Source of the DNA: Cyclaneusma minus
Lineage: Eukaryota > Ascomycota > Leotiomycetes > Marthamycetales > Marthamycetaceae
Reading direction: 5' to 3'
Assembly: GCA_037179335.1 (NCBI GenBank)
Contig: JAKZHN010000005.1
Span: 186,001 to 250,000, forward strand
DNA: 64,000 nucleotides
The translations under genes and the position numbers were made by a program. The notes below the pieces were generated by a model, which saw nothing but the letters and a program-made list of their open reading frames with translations, did no database searches and had not been told where the DNA came from. Shown piece by piece: positions 9,077 to 20,482 of this stretch. The number at the start of each line of letters is the position of its first letter. The first letter of the stretch is position 1.

Positions 9077-12000
9077 TCAGGCGGTTCGCTGTCGTTGAGG
9101 TTTGGGCTGACCTCGCATGCGCAGAGGAGGGTAGACTTTGGTAGAGCTTCGAGTGGCAGGCTTGCCACCAGTACTGCTGGCGGTTGGCTGTCCGGAGACA
9201 CCCTTGGATAAAATTCCCGGCGCTTGGCTCGGCTGTGTTGGCTGCTTGGATGGCCTCTCCCTACCGCCGGAAGCAGCAGGCGTTGGCTGCACGTTTGCCT
9301 GAGCCTTAGCCTGAGATGAAGCCGCAAGAGTCTGAGATGTGCCTGGTTCAGGCTCTCCAAGAGTAGGCTCTGCGCGACTTTGCTTCAGAATACTCTTCTT
9401 AGGCCTCGCTTCGCGTCTGCGCAATGCCTCTTCCTCAATACCCAGGGACCGAGGCAGATTCGCTTGTCGAGATGAGAAAGGGGCTTGGCCAACTTCTTCA
9501 GTCTCGCTAGACTTGGCGCGCCTCTGGCGGCTGAGGGCACTATCTAGGCCTCGCCTGTCCTGCTTGTCCATGTTCTCCACGACATCTTCCATGTCGGTGA
9601 AAGGGCTATCAGGCTCCTTTGGAGAAGATATGATCTCGATACCGCGGGGCGGAGGAGCCGATTGCTTGTTGCTACTACTCTGCTTGTTTCCCCTGAGCTG
9701 GTCGATGCGGGGTCTTTTCTGCGTGCTTTGCTGAACAGGACCTCGACCTGGAAATCCATACTCGTCGCGTGGATCTCTTTCACTCAACCGCTGTCGCTTT
9801 GGCTGCGGCTCAAAGGAGTCATCCATCAATCTCTTGGGCACTGCGAAGTCTCGAGGACCACTTTGCTGAGGCGCCAGGGAATCTGACGACATTCTCCTTG
9901 AGACATGCCCATAAGAAGTGGCTGCCTCCGCTTGTGGGAAGCTGTCGGGTATTTCATCTGGGAGATGTGGTTGGGCAGGCTGTCCAAACTGATAGCTATC
10001 GGGTATCTCCTCCGGGAGATATGGCTGTGCAGGCTGTGCAAACTGATCCTTGCTCTGGCCATCCCGGCTTCCACGTCGAGCGACCACAGGAATCGCCCGA
10101 TGTCCTGGAGTGGGGCGAACAAGCTGGGGTCGAGCATGAGGCATCGAGTCTCTGCCCATTTCGGAGCTAGGCTCCCGTGTTCCATAGGTGTGACGAAGCG
10201 GAGCTTTCTGAGGTGCTGCAACCGACATTCGAGCATTTGTAGCTTCCTCAATCTGAAATCGCTGGTCTTTGGTCACTCCCGCCTTGCTCGGTGTGAACTG
10301 GACTGTCCCTCTATCCTCGATCTGCACCTTTTTGCGTGGTGTCATCCCAACGCCCTTTTCAGCGGTGACCCGCACTTTGTTCGGTGTATACTGAACACCC
10401 CTATCTTCAATCTGCACCTTCTTGCGTGGCGTCATCTGTGTGCCCTTGTCTTCGGTGGATGGCACTCTGTTCGGTGTAAACTGGACGCCTCTATCCTCAA
10501 TTTGCACCTTCTTGCGTGGCGTCACCTGAACACCCTTGTCTTCAGTCTCGATGACTGTAGGCGGCAAAGACTGGACCCCGATGTCCCTCGTCTCGACTGC
10601 CATGGGCGGAGGCTTTTTGAGCCACTCGTCAACCGACCCGTTCTCATCGATTGCATTAGTGAGCTGCAACTTCGCAATGATGCTTGCCAACAAGTTCTTG
10701 TTCTGGTCCATCTGCGCCTTGGACTCGTTCAATTCCACTTGCGTCCTGTCACGGCGGTCTTTGATGGTGTTGATTTCATGTGTGGCATCAGCATTTGCTT
10801 GTTGCACTGCTCGATCAAGCTCCTCACGCGCCTCTAGCGTCCGCCGCTCAAGCTCTCGCTCCTTAGATGTAACCTTCTGCTTTTGCGACTGTAGGTCAGT
10901 ACGTAGGAGTTGAAGCTGGCTTTCGACAGATATCTGCTTCTCTTCCAAGGACCGAATCTTTTCCTGGGCTAGGTTCAATTCGGCAAGCTGCTCGTTGTTG
11001 TACTGAGCCTCGTCAGCCTCTCTGTTTTGTCGGTTCTCAATTTCATTTTGGAGTTTGGTCTCTGCCTCTGCTTTTCCCTTCCGGAGAGCAGCAAGGAGGC
11101 CTTCATATCTCGATTCTTTGGCCGTCAGTCTGGCTTGAAGAGTCTGGTTCTCTCCTTCTAGACCCGCGATCTTTTCGCCGTCAGCCCTGGCAGCAGCCGA
11201 AAATTCTTCTCTTTCGGCATGGAACAAGGAGATCTTTTCTTCAGCCTCCTTGAGTCGAGTTTCCAGCTCTGCAGCTTCTTCTCTGGTTGAAGAGAGAAAG
11301 TCCTGAAGTGCTTGTAGTTCCGAAGTAACGGTTCGCGTCTCAGACCTCGCATTATCCAACTGCGTCTGCAAAGAGGTATTGCGAGAGTGGCACTCGTTGA
11401 TTTCCTGTCGCATCTGAGGGTCTTCCGCATTGAGTGCGTCAGTCAACTCCCTGTCTCTCGTAGCCAATTTCTCAGAACAAATAGCAAGCTCCGCCTGGAC
11501 ACCTTCCAACACAGATTGGGCCTGTGCAAGATTGGAACTGCCGGTTTGCACTTCAGCATTCAAAGTTGCGTTCAACTCTCGAAGGTCGGCAATCTGCTCA
11601 TTCAGCTTCGCTTGGTTTTCATGGTCAAGACGAATGTCCTCTAGCTTTTGGCGGAGGTCCTCACACAGTGCCAACCCGGCCTCCTTCACGGATGAAGCGG
11701 TCTCATCGGCTGCGTTGGACTTGTTTTCTGCCCTATAGACGGCTTAGCCTTCTCGTTCTTGCCGCACAAGCTGGATGCATACCTTGACATGATATCCTTC
11801 ACAGCTTTGGAAAGCTCTTCGATAGCAGACATCGACCCGTTCTTCTGCTCTGTGATCGAACTCAAGGCGCTCAGGCATTCATCAAGTCTGTGGTAGTCAG
11901 CTACTGCCAAGCCAGTGATTCTCAGTCACGAGCTTACTTTGCTTGGTATGAGTCACCAGTCCCTACCAGGCTTGTAAGAGTTGTCTGGTTTTTGGAGACT

Positions 12001-15000
12001 TCAACCACTAGCTGCTCCTTGTGATTTTCCAGCAGTGTTTTCAAATCCGCTTGCGCGTTCTTCTGATCTGCCAGCTCTTTCTGTAGCAAGGCACTAACGC
12101 CACGTTCTCGCTGCAAGTCAATGACCCCTTTGTTCAGATCGTTCTTGAGCACCTGAATAGTCCGTTCATCTGAATGTGTGGAGTCAGCATTTCATCGCAT
12201 AGCAGGCAGCACTGAACTTACGGTCAACCAACGCTTGACGAGCGTTTCTCATCTCCTCGCGCATTTCTCCATTCTTTACACGGACTTTTTCGACTTGTTG
12301 CATCACAACTTGCTTCTTCTTTTCGAAGTCGGCAGTAGCGTCCCGTGCCATGTCTGCCTGTAGAGTCTCCAACTTCTTCTTCCAAGCCGTTCCGGTCTCC
12401 AGCAGGCCCTTCTGGCAATCAACAACTTCGTTCATGTGCACCTTGTACTTGCTAGCCCTCTTGGCCAGACGATCTATGGCTCGATTCATGTTTGCGTTAT
12501 CGATCTCCAAGTCATTGACTTGCCGTACCAAGCCGTCTTTGTCGCCCGACAGCTGGGCAATTTGCTCGTCCTTGTTTTGGCTTGCCGCTTTCTCGGCTTC
12601 GAGCGCCTGCTGTTCTTGTCTTGCTAGCTGTGCTGCATGTTCAAAAACCTGAGAAGCCAAGGGGCCATTCAGCGGGCCGGCCCCCATTGCGAAGAGTGGA
12701 ACTGGAGGTGCCTCTCTCTGTCTGCTTCGATCAGGCTGACTTTTGCTCACTCTTCCATGCCCGTCTCCGGTGACCTTCCTGTGTACCGGAGCCGGTGTCT
12801 TATTAGGCGTTTCTCGCAAGGGCCTGTTGAGAGCTGCACTTGCTTGACTCATCCTGCTCGGAGGACGAGACGATAGGTTTGACTGATGCGGAGCACCATT
12901 TATACGCGCTGCATCATGCTGCACTCTGCTAGAATGCAACATGCCTCCCTCACTCCGCACGTACGAGGAAGCTCGTTTCTGCCGAAGGTTTTGGGCCCGA
13001 GGAGACGAATCAACGACGTCAGGAAAAGGGATACCTCGAAAGTGAGCTTTCTTGGGATTCTGGCTCGCCGGAGGATCACCGTAAAATGCTTGAGACATAT
13101 CGTTTCCCAAGACCTGGTCGGGGTTAGCAATGTCAGCCATCCCTTGATCTATCACTTCGCCCATATCCTGGTGTACCTCCTGGCCCAACTCTGGCCCCAT
13201 ATACTGGTGCATCTCCTGGTCCATTTCTGCATCCATATACTGGTGCATCTCCTCGTGCATATCTGGGCCCATATGCTGTGGCACGTTCTCGTCCATCCCA
13301 GGGTCCGTGTTGTGAGCCGCCATTTGGTTTAGCCGTTGGTCCAAGTCCTGCAGATCAAGAGGTTGAAGGGGGCCACCGAATCCCTTATCTCTGGGTGCTA
13401 GTTGCTCGTCGGCCTCCTGGAAAAGAGTCGTTCCATCCATGTCTGCATCTTCTACCGACTGAACAACTGGCTGAAGATCCTTGCGATCCGTCTTGTGATG
13501 CTTTCTCTTGGTCTTTTTCTTCCGACCATGAGAAGTTTCATCGCGTCTCTCGGGTTGGGTCGCATGATCTTTCTGACCCTGCGAAGTGCCATCGCGTCGT
13601 TCACGTTGCTCGGGTTGAGTTACAGGATGTTTCCGACCCTGATAGGAGCCATCAAGTTGCTCTGGTTGGACTACAGGCTCTTCCGTCTTTGGGCTGTCGC
13701 CAGCAAGTTTATCGCAGTAGCGGCGTCGTAGTCCGCCCTCAGGCTTCTTTCTTACAATGAAGTTCGCTAGTGCAGGGCGTTTTGGCTGCTCCACAGGCAC
13801 GGGCTTTGTTGCCTCGAGCGTCTCAACGTTTCTATGTGATGATGCTGAAATTGATGCTAAGGAGTATGTCAGCTAATTCCCGGAGGTCTATGGGTATAAA
13901 AGCAGACAAGATTACGACGAAGGCATGTTTTCAACACAGATGGGTTCAGTGATCCTTCAAGTCGACAGTAGTAAACAACAAGCATATAAACCCAAGGGAC
14001 GTGGGCATGCTCAGGAAAGATTGAGAATGGATGTCACGGATAGCGTACGAAGCAATAGACGACAGAGAATTTTCAAGGGGACGAAGTATAGGGGAGCAAC
14101 AGGTCGCCATTGGACCGACAGTGGAAACGCCACACGGCAAAAAGAAGACAACACAGCATGAATGGCAGAGACATGAAGGTGCACGACTGTCGACAAGAAA
14201 ATACTTACACTGTGATTCCACTGACTCCTGAACAGGAACTACCTTCTGCGACGACATTCGAGGCTCACGCGAGCTCTGCATTGGTGCGACAGGGATTTCC
14301 TTCTTCGACGACACTCGAGGCTCGCGCGGGTTCATGGTTCGTTCCTCGATAGGGTTCGCCTTTTTCGACGACACCGGAGGCTGAGCTGGATTCTGCATGC
14401 CACTGCCAGCAGGTAATGCCCGTCCTGATGATGCACGAGACCCTGATGGCTGAGGAAATTGCTGTGAAACGCCACTCATGCGTGCGGGCTCAAAGCTAGA
14501 GGAAGCTCCGCGCGAAGGCATGCTGGGGGGCATCGGAGGCAACGTTGACTCTGATATCATTGAAGACTGTTGTGCCTGCGAGAACTGTTGTCGATTACTT
14601 TCACGTGGAGCAAAAGGCAGCGATGGCTCCGCTGGCACCGTAGCCTCCAGGGGCTGCGACTTCGTGAACCGTTGACGGCCGTTTTCACGTGGAGCAGAAA
14701 GCAGCGATGGTTCTGATGCCGAGGGTACGAAAGGATGTTGTGACTGTGAGATCTGATGGCGGTTATCCTCACGTGGAGCAGAAGGCGGCGGTGGCTCTGA
14801 TGGCACCGAAGCCTGCAGTGGCTGCGACTCCGTGAATCGTTGACGAACGTTCTCACGTGGAGCAGAAGGCAGCGACGGCTCTGATGCGGATGGCACCGAA
14901 GGCTGTTGCGGCTGCGAGACCTGCTGGCGGTTGTCTTCACGAGGAGCAGCCTCCGCTTTCTGCGGCTGTATAGTCGGCGCTGCTGGTCCACCCGGAAAAA

Positions 15001-15388
15001 CTCGCGAGTAAGTAGCCTGTGGAAGCTTGAAAGCTCCCATCTTGAAACCTTCATCCAAGCCCAGGTCAAACTTGGGCAGTTCAAACCTCTTTGTTTCGGG
15101 GCGAATCTCCCGTTGAGGAGGCATCGAGAGCTGAGAGTCATTGTTGTCCAGTGACTCGGGCTGGGTGTCTTCCTCCGTCTCCACATATTGGGATTCGGCT
15201 ACTCGAGACGTGAAACTGTCCATCGGCTGAGACTCAGCAGAATCGGACAGCTGGTTGGCGCCATCGTTGCGGTGAGTGTACTTGGTGGGAGAAGGAGAAA
15301 TTTGAGAAAGGGGGTCGGGATGCTGTTCAGGTGAGAAGGGGATGTCAGCCTCGACATTGTGCTCCGGCAGCTGGCTGTCCTGCTCCAT
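9077..15388 (-). CDS. 1935-residue coiled-coil scaffold with tandem LC8-type motifs
   Basis: Five exons (15388-14209, 13856-12222, 12169-11938, 11887-11783, 11732-9077) join in phase. The start is the ATG of MEQDSQLPEHN. Residues 1 to about 600 look disordered and contain a repeat of about 30 residues built on SAPRE.NRQ and SVPS, then a Met/acid-rich repeat (EMHQYM). Long heptad coiled coil covers roughly residues 790-1420, interrupted near 940-1070. Residues about 1430-1550 hold eight 15-residue repeats of the type EDKGVQVTP / EDRGVQFTP / EDKGTQMTP, separated by PRKKVQI. The Arg/Ser/Pro-rich tail contains basic clusters. The motifs match the GIQV/TQT class of dynein light chain LC8 ligands. 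I do not recognise a named orthologue. A spindle-pole, septal, motor-adaptor or nucleoporin-like scaffold role is inference. Confidence 0.75.
10240..10605 (-). repeat. 45-bp coding minisatellite (LC8-type motif array)
   Basis: Within the last exon, the 15-codon unit repeats about eight times with a 30-codon higher order: units alternate between TPRKKVQIEDRG and TPN(R/K)V....E(D/E)KG. Spacing between the conserved Gln positions is 15 residues except for one 16-residue step, where a Thr is inserted (EDRGTVQFTP). One unit has Gly in place of the Gln (EKGVGMTP). Confidence 0.85.
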
Positions 15389-16969
15389 GATGGTAGCCTG
15401 GCCGCCGAATGTCGAGTGCTGCACTCAATGGCAATCAGCTGCGGCTGGTAATCTCCTTGAGGTGCTGGTGGATCTCTGAGCAACGGACAGGTGCCGGTTC
15501 ACCGACGAGTGTGCGAGGAATTGGAGTGAAGAGGCAATGTTGTTGAGAGGGCGAAGAGAAACTGGCGAGACGAAAAAATGGGGAAATAATTCAAGTTGGA
15601 GTGTGAGTTTGTGGTCAGGTGACTGCCAAGCCTTTTGATCTCAATTGGAGGAAGGAGTGACTGCCCAGAACAGCAACTTTTGCAATGGAGCTTCTGTTCC
15701 TGCCAATGAGAGCTCAGACTGTGTGAAATAGACTTCAGGCAGCCTTTCACATCAGATTAATGACAGAATGAGCTCTGCACGTGCGGTCATCATAGAAAAT
15801 TGTCCACGTGACTTGAATGGAACTTGGGAATCTCCCCGACTGACCTTCAATCGGCGAGGGCCTGGAATGCTATGCTCTCGTAAACACGCCGTTGAATGGT
15901 CATTGAAGACATGATGATCAAAAGGAAAGCCAAACGACGCCGCCGTATTTGCAACATTGTTTCCAAAATGGCAGTGGCAGAGCCCAGATCAACAGCATAC
16001 TACCTGCCCCGAGTGAGCAATCCCTTAAAAAATCCCAATCACTTGAAAGTCTCCCAATCACTAGGAATATTTCCAATCGCTTAGAGTATCCAGAATCCCC
16101 TGGAAATCTTAGGGATAAGAAGGTAGGGCAGTATCCCAATTGGGTAGAGCTTGTCTTGGATTTCAAAACTCCGATCGGGATTTACCTCGCCCCTCAAGAA
16201 TGAAGAAACCAGAATGAAAGAAATATCGAGCCCTTAACGAAGTTCTCCATCTCCACAAGAATTACAAAAACCGGAAGGCAAAGCCACAAGCTTCTGTTGA
16301 CGTTGCTGGAAAAAAAGACGTCGGCTTTCCAAAGTGACACCACATACCTCAACGGCAACAAACTTGAACACCTTGCCACCTCGAAAGCCGAAACTCCTCT
16401 GCCCTAACAACAACCCTTCATTTCACTTCACACGATCTCCAGCAATACCTCTACGAATAATCCCACCCCGTCACAGTACAGCCTTCGGACACTAGTACCA
16501 AGTGTGAACCTCACGAAAACCCTCATTGGCCCCCACAAATCCTCTAAGCGCCCACCCCAGCGCTTCCATCCCCCGTCAACCCCTGTCACCAACGCAGCCA
16601 CCAATGAAGCTCAATTCCCCTTGCATCCTTCCCAACCCCAAACACGCATATGTACACATCCAGTTTCGAGTATTCCCATCGTAGATATTTTTAAAAACCC
16701 CGACCCAATAACCGGCCTCCCAGCCAGCGTGTAACATGGCAATTGGGAGAAATAAAAGATGCGGCCAAGCCCGTAGCTGTGCGTGCTATCACATTGCCCG
16801 CTTCCACGAAGACTGCAAGTCTGTCTGCTATTCGAGGGAGAAGCCACGGACGGGAGTCCATCACATCCCAAGCGCCTCATCTCACACCACACCATCTCGG
16901 CAGATTGCATTTGCACATCTTTTCGTTCATTAGACTGGCTGGGCTGCTTCATTATATCATATATACACA
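15389..16969. other. 1.6 kb divergent intergenic region
   Basis: This lies between the start of the coiled-coil gene and the start of the single-pass membrane protein gene, so it should contain both promoters. No gene is supported. It carries the second 19-bp-period repeat block and, downstream of that, C/A-rich sequence typical of fungal 5' leaders. Confidence 0.5.
16012..16108 (+). repeat. degenerate tandem repeat, 19-bp period (locus 2)
   Basis: About five units are visible, for example AAGTCTCCCAATCACTAGG, AATATTTCCAATCGCTTAG and AGTATCCAGAATCCCCTGG, each 19 bp. The motif is that of the block at 4733. Confidence 0.7.
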
Positions 16970-17719
16970 ATGATTCCCCACCTGCCCTCAATCCCCAGCT
17001 TTTTGCTGAGTTTACTGTTTCTTACAACACAAGGGTTCGCACAATCCACACAATCAGCACCAACACCAACACGTTCCATAATCCTTACGCCCGCAATGTC
17101 TTCAGCAAGCATAGCATCCGTCTTCTCAGCACTAGCAACCAGCGCCCCCGAACAACCCGGCAGCGGGCCCTTGCCAGGCGATGCAGGATCCTCCAACGAC
17201 GGCAGCGCCGCAGACGACGCAGCAGGTGCGTCCGGATCTTCGGACGGCGCCTTCAGTTTATCCACAGGGGGCCTAGTAGCCATGGTCGTAGTAATCGTCG
17301 GCGTCTGCGCAATAGGAAGTAAGGGTTCCATCTCCCATTCACACCCCAACTATCATCCATTTCCATTAAGCGATGACCAAACACTGACAGTTTTCGCAAC
17401 AGTAACAACAGCAACACTCTGGTACTTCGCCAAAAAACACTCCTGGGAAGTGCGCAAGAAACTGCGCGCAAGCGCCAAGAAAGTCGTCGCCGTGTTGACG
17501 CCGCGGAGAAGCGAGTTTCCGAGGAGTGTGAAGAGGAGTTCGAGGGGGATGGAGAGGATTGATGAGTTGCCGAGTCCGACGACGCCGAAGTTTTTTAGGA
17601 CGATGAGGGAGAGGGATGATGTTGAGAAGGGGAATGTGAAGATGGCCGAGATGGAATATGCGGAGCCGCCGAGGGCTAAGAAGGCGGGCGGGAAGTGGAC
17701 GACGAAGTTTGGGAGGTAG
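16970..17719 (+). CDS. single-pass membrane protein with conserved cytoplasmic tail
   Basis: Two exons (16970-17318, 17403-17719) give 221 residues. There is a signal peptide (PSFLLSLLFLTTQGFAQS), a Ser/Thr/Ala/Gly-rich low-complexity ectodomain, one membrane helix (GGLVAMVVVIVGVCAIG followed by ITTATLWYF across the splice junction), and a basic cytoplasmic tail (WEVRKKLRASAKKVVAVLTPRRSEFP). The layout is like the Mid2/WSC class of fungal surface sensors, but there is no WSC or cysteine domain. A sensor-type role is only a suggestion. The intron interrupts the membrane helix; reading through it would break the helix with a Ser/His-rich insert, which supports the splice. Confidence 0.65.
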   Translation: MIPHLPSIPSFLLSLLFLTTQGFAQSTQSAPTPTRSIILTPAMSSASIASVFSALATSAPEQPGSGPLPGDAGSSNDGSAADDAAGASGSSDGAFSLSTGGLVAMVVVIVGVCAIGSKGSISHSHPNYHPFPLSDDQTLTVFATVTTATLWYFAKKHSWEVRKKLRASAKKVVAVLTPRRSEFPRSVKRSSRGMERIDELPSPTTPKFFRTMRERDDVEKGNVKMAEMEYAEPPRAKKAGGKWTTKFGR

Positions 17720-17908
17720 GGAGAGGGGTGAGGGCTGGCTGGATGAATGGGTGATGGTTTATGATGTTGGATACCCCGATATGTGCATGATGGTGAGCGC
17801 AGTCTTTGCGCGCTGGCTGGGTGTTTGGGAGTCCATATTTTGGTTGGGTCAAAGATTCTTGGTCTGAATGGAGCGTGAAATGCAGTATAGAGGGCCCATC
17901 TTTGGAGT

Positions 17909-19849
17909 CTACAAACCGCGGAAAACATTCTTGCTTGCACTTCGTCGACCATCATCTCTCCTGCCCTTGCGAGGCTCGGGCTTCTCGGCCTCTTTCTTGT
18001 TGCTAGCGGGGACGAACGTAGTTGCTCGTCCGCCCACAATATCACCTCTGTTCTTGGTGACCCTTCCATCCCCTGTTTTCCGTGAACCCAGTGCTGTATC
18101 TCTCTTCTGGTGACCCGACTTCTTGTAGGAAGAAGATGAGATGCGCATTTCAGGCTTGGCCTTTGGTTTCCTGATAATCTCTTCCTCGCTGTCACCGTCA
18201 TCACTATCGTCACTGCCGTCTTCGCTCGCGGTGTGGTACGAGCGATGAACAGTAGGATCGGCTTGATCAACCTTTGTACTGGGATTGAGCAGCTGGAATT
18301 CTCGACTCTTCTCATCGACAGCAAACTCCTCGTCCTCGAACAATTTGCCGAAACGGTCATCTCCAAGAATTCCGGCACTCTCATCGACCTTCTCTCTGCG
18401 TTCTTGCTTCTTGAGCATCTTGTCCACCAGTTTCTGGTTGACCTTGACCTTCTTGCTGCCTCGGATGCGGCTAGCACGCTCTTCCTCAACCCTCTTCTGC
18501 ACTTTCTTTGTTCTCTCCTCATCCCACACATATGGATTGGCGATGAGGCGGGCCTCCTCGTAGAGTTTCTGTGCTACGAAGTAACCGTGCATGTAAGGGC
18601 GGAGCAGATTGGTCGTGCCAACAAGATGGCCCATGCCCAATTGCTTGAGTTCTGGTAGTGTCAAGAACTTGTAGTTGTCGTAGGTCTGGACCGTAGGCTG
18701 GTCGGCCATCTCTTCGACGAGGTTGTCAAGGAATCCGCACCATCGTGGCGCAGGTCCAAGTTGTGGGATGAAGAATGCATGCTGCTGCTTGCCTTCATTT
18801 GCAGTCAGAAGCATACCACTGTTTTTGCACCATGCAACACAGTTAATGTCGACAGTAGGTTCCACCGATGTCCATGGTTTTCCGTCTTCCTCGTCCCAGA
18901 TCTTGATAATGCGCTTGTCCGCGGAAAGTATTTTCTTCTCAAGGGACGAAGTCGTCAGATGCATAAGCGTCTGGATTGGGAAGCCGTAACCTTGGTCTTT
19001 CTTCAATAAAGGCACCGGTTTTCTCAAATCGTAGATATTTATCAGACCTTCTGACGAACCCGTGGCGAGCGACAGTCCTGAGCGATCGAAGTCTAGTGCA
19101 GTTACTGCTCCCTCCTGGCCGCCTAAAACACCGATTCTGGACTTTGATCTTGAATCCCAGAACTCGACTGTACCGAGTGACGTGCCGAAAGCCAGGAGAT
19201 TATGGCTATGCTCTGCTATTGCCGCCACGTTCACACTGCCGGTATTGATGCCACCCTGCAGCGCGCCGGCACCTACGGTCGTTGTATCGTCGCCACCGAC
19301 ATCCACCTCGTATGACTTCATGAAGCGCCCCTGTTCCAGATTCAGGCGAAATACCTCGCCCATGCTATTCGCGTTGACTCCAACAGAAGGAACCAGGGCC
19401 TCGGCCGAGTGTCGATCATATTGCAAATCTCTCCCATATCGAGGGATTCTGGTCTCGTAGTAAATGCCACCCGCAGTATGAAACTCCAAACTCCGATCCG
19501 TCTGCAGGTGTATCGATTTCGTGTAATCTGAGGAGAGGAGCTGGAATGACTGGTTCAGGGCGGTCGTATGTCGGGAAAAGGAGAGGGAGAGATGCGGTAG
19601 GTAGTGGGCGTGGATTTGAGGCTTGTATGTGCCGGTGCTCATGAGCCAGTCGCCATCCTCGCTGACTCGAATGCAGGCACTGGCTTCCTCGAACTCGAAG
19701 TCCTGGAGCAGCTCGACTCGGTTTGCGTATTCGGGGTCCTGCTTCAAACTGCGCTTGCGTTGTCGCGCAAGCCAGTCGGGCAGTGGGCGCGCAGTCGATG
19801 CGCCGGAGATGGTGTAGACCGGCACATCGTTGGGATTGGTGAGCTTCAT
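17909..19849 (-). CDS. ENP2: ribosome biogenesis protein ENP2 (NOL10 family)
   Basis: A single uninterrupted frame encodes 646 residues, with the family N-terminus MKLTNPNDVPVYTISG and LPDWLARQRKRSLKQD. WD40 repeats fill the middle (NVAAIAEHSHNLLAFGTSLGTVEFWDSR, VTALDFDRSGLSLATG, INIYDLRKP, KIWDEEDGKPW). The typical ENP2/NOL10 block follows (LGPAPRWCGFLDNLVEEM and YKFLTLPELKQLGMGHLVGT). The C-terminus is Lys/Arg- and acid-rich with nucleolar-type basic patches. ENP2 acts in the nucleolus in the small-subunit processome and 18S rRNA maturation. The gene is divergent from MED13 across a 633 bp shared promoter region. Confidence 0.95.
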   Translation of the reverse strand: MKLTNPNDVPVYTISGASTARPLPDWLARQRKRSLKQDPEYANRVELLQDFEFEEASACIRVSEDGDWLMSTGTYKPQIHAHYLPHLSLSFSRHTTALNQSFQLLSSDYTKSIHLQTDRSLEFHTAGGIYYETRIPRYGRDLQYDRHSAEALVPSVGVNANSMGEVFRLNLEQGRFMKSYEVDVGGDDTTTVGAGALQGGINTGSVNVAAIAEHSHNLLAFGTSLGTVEFWDSRSKSRIGVLGGQEGAVTALDFDRSGLSLATGSSEGLINIYDLRKPVPLLKKDQGYGFPIQTLMHLTTSSLEKKILSADKRIIKIWDEEDGKPWTSVEPTVDINCVAWCKNSGMLLTANEGKQQHAFFIPQLGPAPRWCGFLDNLVEEMADQPTVQTYDNYKFLTLPELKQLGMGHLVGTTNLLRPYMHGYFVAQKLYEEARLIANPYVWDEERTKKVQKRVEEERASRIRGSKKVKVNQKLVDKMLKKQERREKVDESAGILGDDRFGKLFEDEEFAVDEKSREFQLLNPSTKVDQADPTVHRSYHTASEDGSDDSDDGDSEEEIIRKPKAKPEMRISSSSYKKSGHQKRDTALGSRKTGDGRVTKNRGDIVGGRATTFVPASNKKEAEKPEPRKGRRDDGRRSASKNVFRGL

Positions 19850-20482
19850 CTTGTTTCTCGCCGAATTTGGAATACTCCCAGTTACTTGGAATAATCCCAG
19901 CTGCTTCGAATACTCTCGGTGTCGTGGAGGGGACCAGCCGCGATGTGCGAAGATTGAAGATGCACCGAACTTTTTTACCTTCAGAAAAAAGGCAATCGTA
20001 AAATCCTTATCGGTTATCGCAGCCTATGACATAAGCATTTAAGGTTGCGTTAGCGCCGGGTAGAACCGAGAGTCAGGCCTGAGCTGGCGCGGCTGAGCTC
20101 TTCACTGTCGTCTGTGCATCATCCGCCCGTGTATCGCCCGACTCTGTGCTGCTGAACTCGATATTGATCTCTCCACCCGTTGCGCCCTTGCTCGCCTGTC
20201 GCCTGCAACAGCCCACTGTCGGCTCATAATATATTCCTCGCGCCTGCGGAAGCCTTCGCCGGCTATGGCGCATTCCACATCGCCCGGCCGACAACAAACA
20301 AATCCAAAGTCGACAAGACCGCCTTCTCTTGTGAATTCCACCTCGAATCGATGCTAGAAGCTCGCAGATACATCACAGGATCTCCTGTTCTTATATCCCC
20401 TCAGGGCTGCCAACGGGCATGCTTGTTATGCTGCCTTGACCTTTTGGCGATCTTGATCTTGGGGGTCTGACCTTGTTGCGAT
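19850..20482. other. divergent promoter region ENP2 / MED13 with 19-bp repeat
   Basis: About three copies of the 19-bp unit lie directly next to the ENP2 start codon (19862-19920): AATACTCCCAGTTACTTGG, AATAATCCCAGCTGCTTCG and AATACTCTCGGTGTCGTGG. No gene is visible in the rest. Confidence 0.65.

Noticed and set aside
9905..10837. 310-residue plus-strand frame across the LC8-type repeat region
   Set aside because: It is the antisense of a repetitive coding exon; its repeats mirror the 45-bp minisatellite and have no independent support.
17353..18531. 392-residue minus-strand frame
   Set aside because: It overlaps ENP2 in another frame on the same strand and the membrane protein in antisense; Arg-rich composition typical of a shadow frame.
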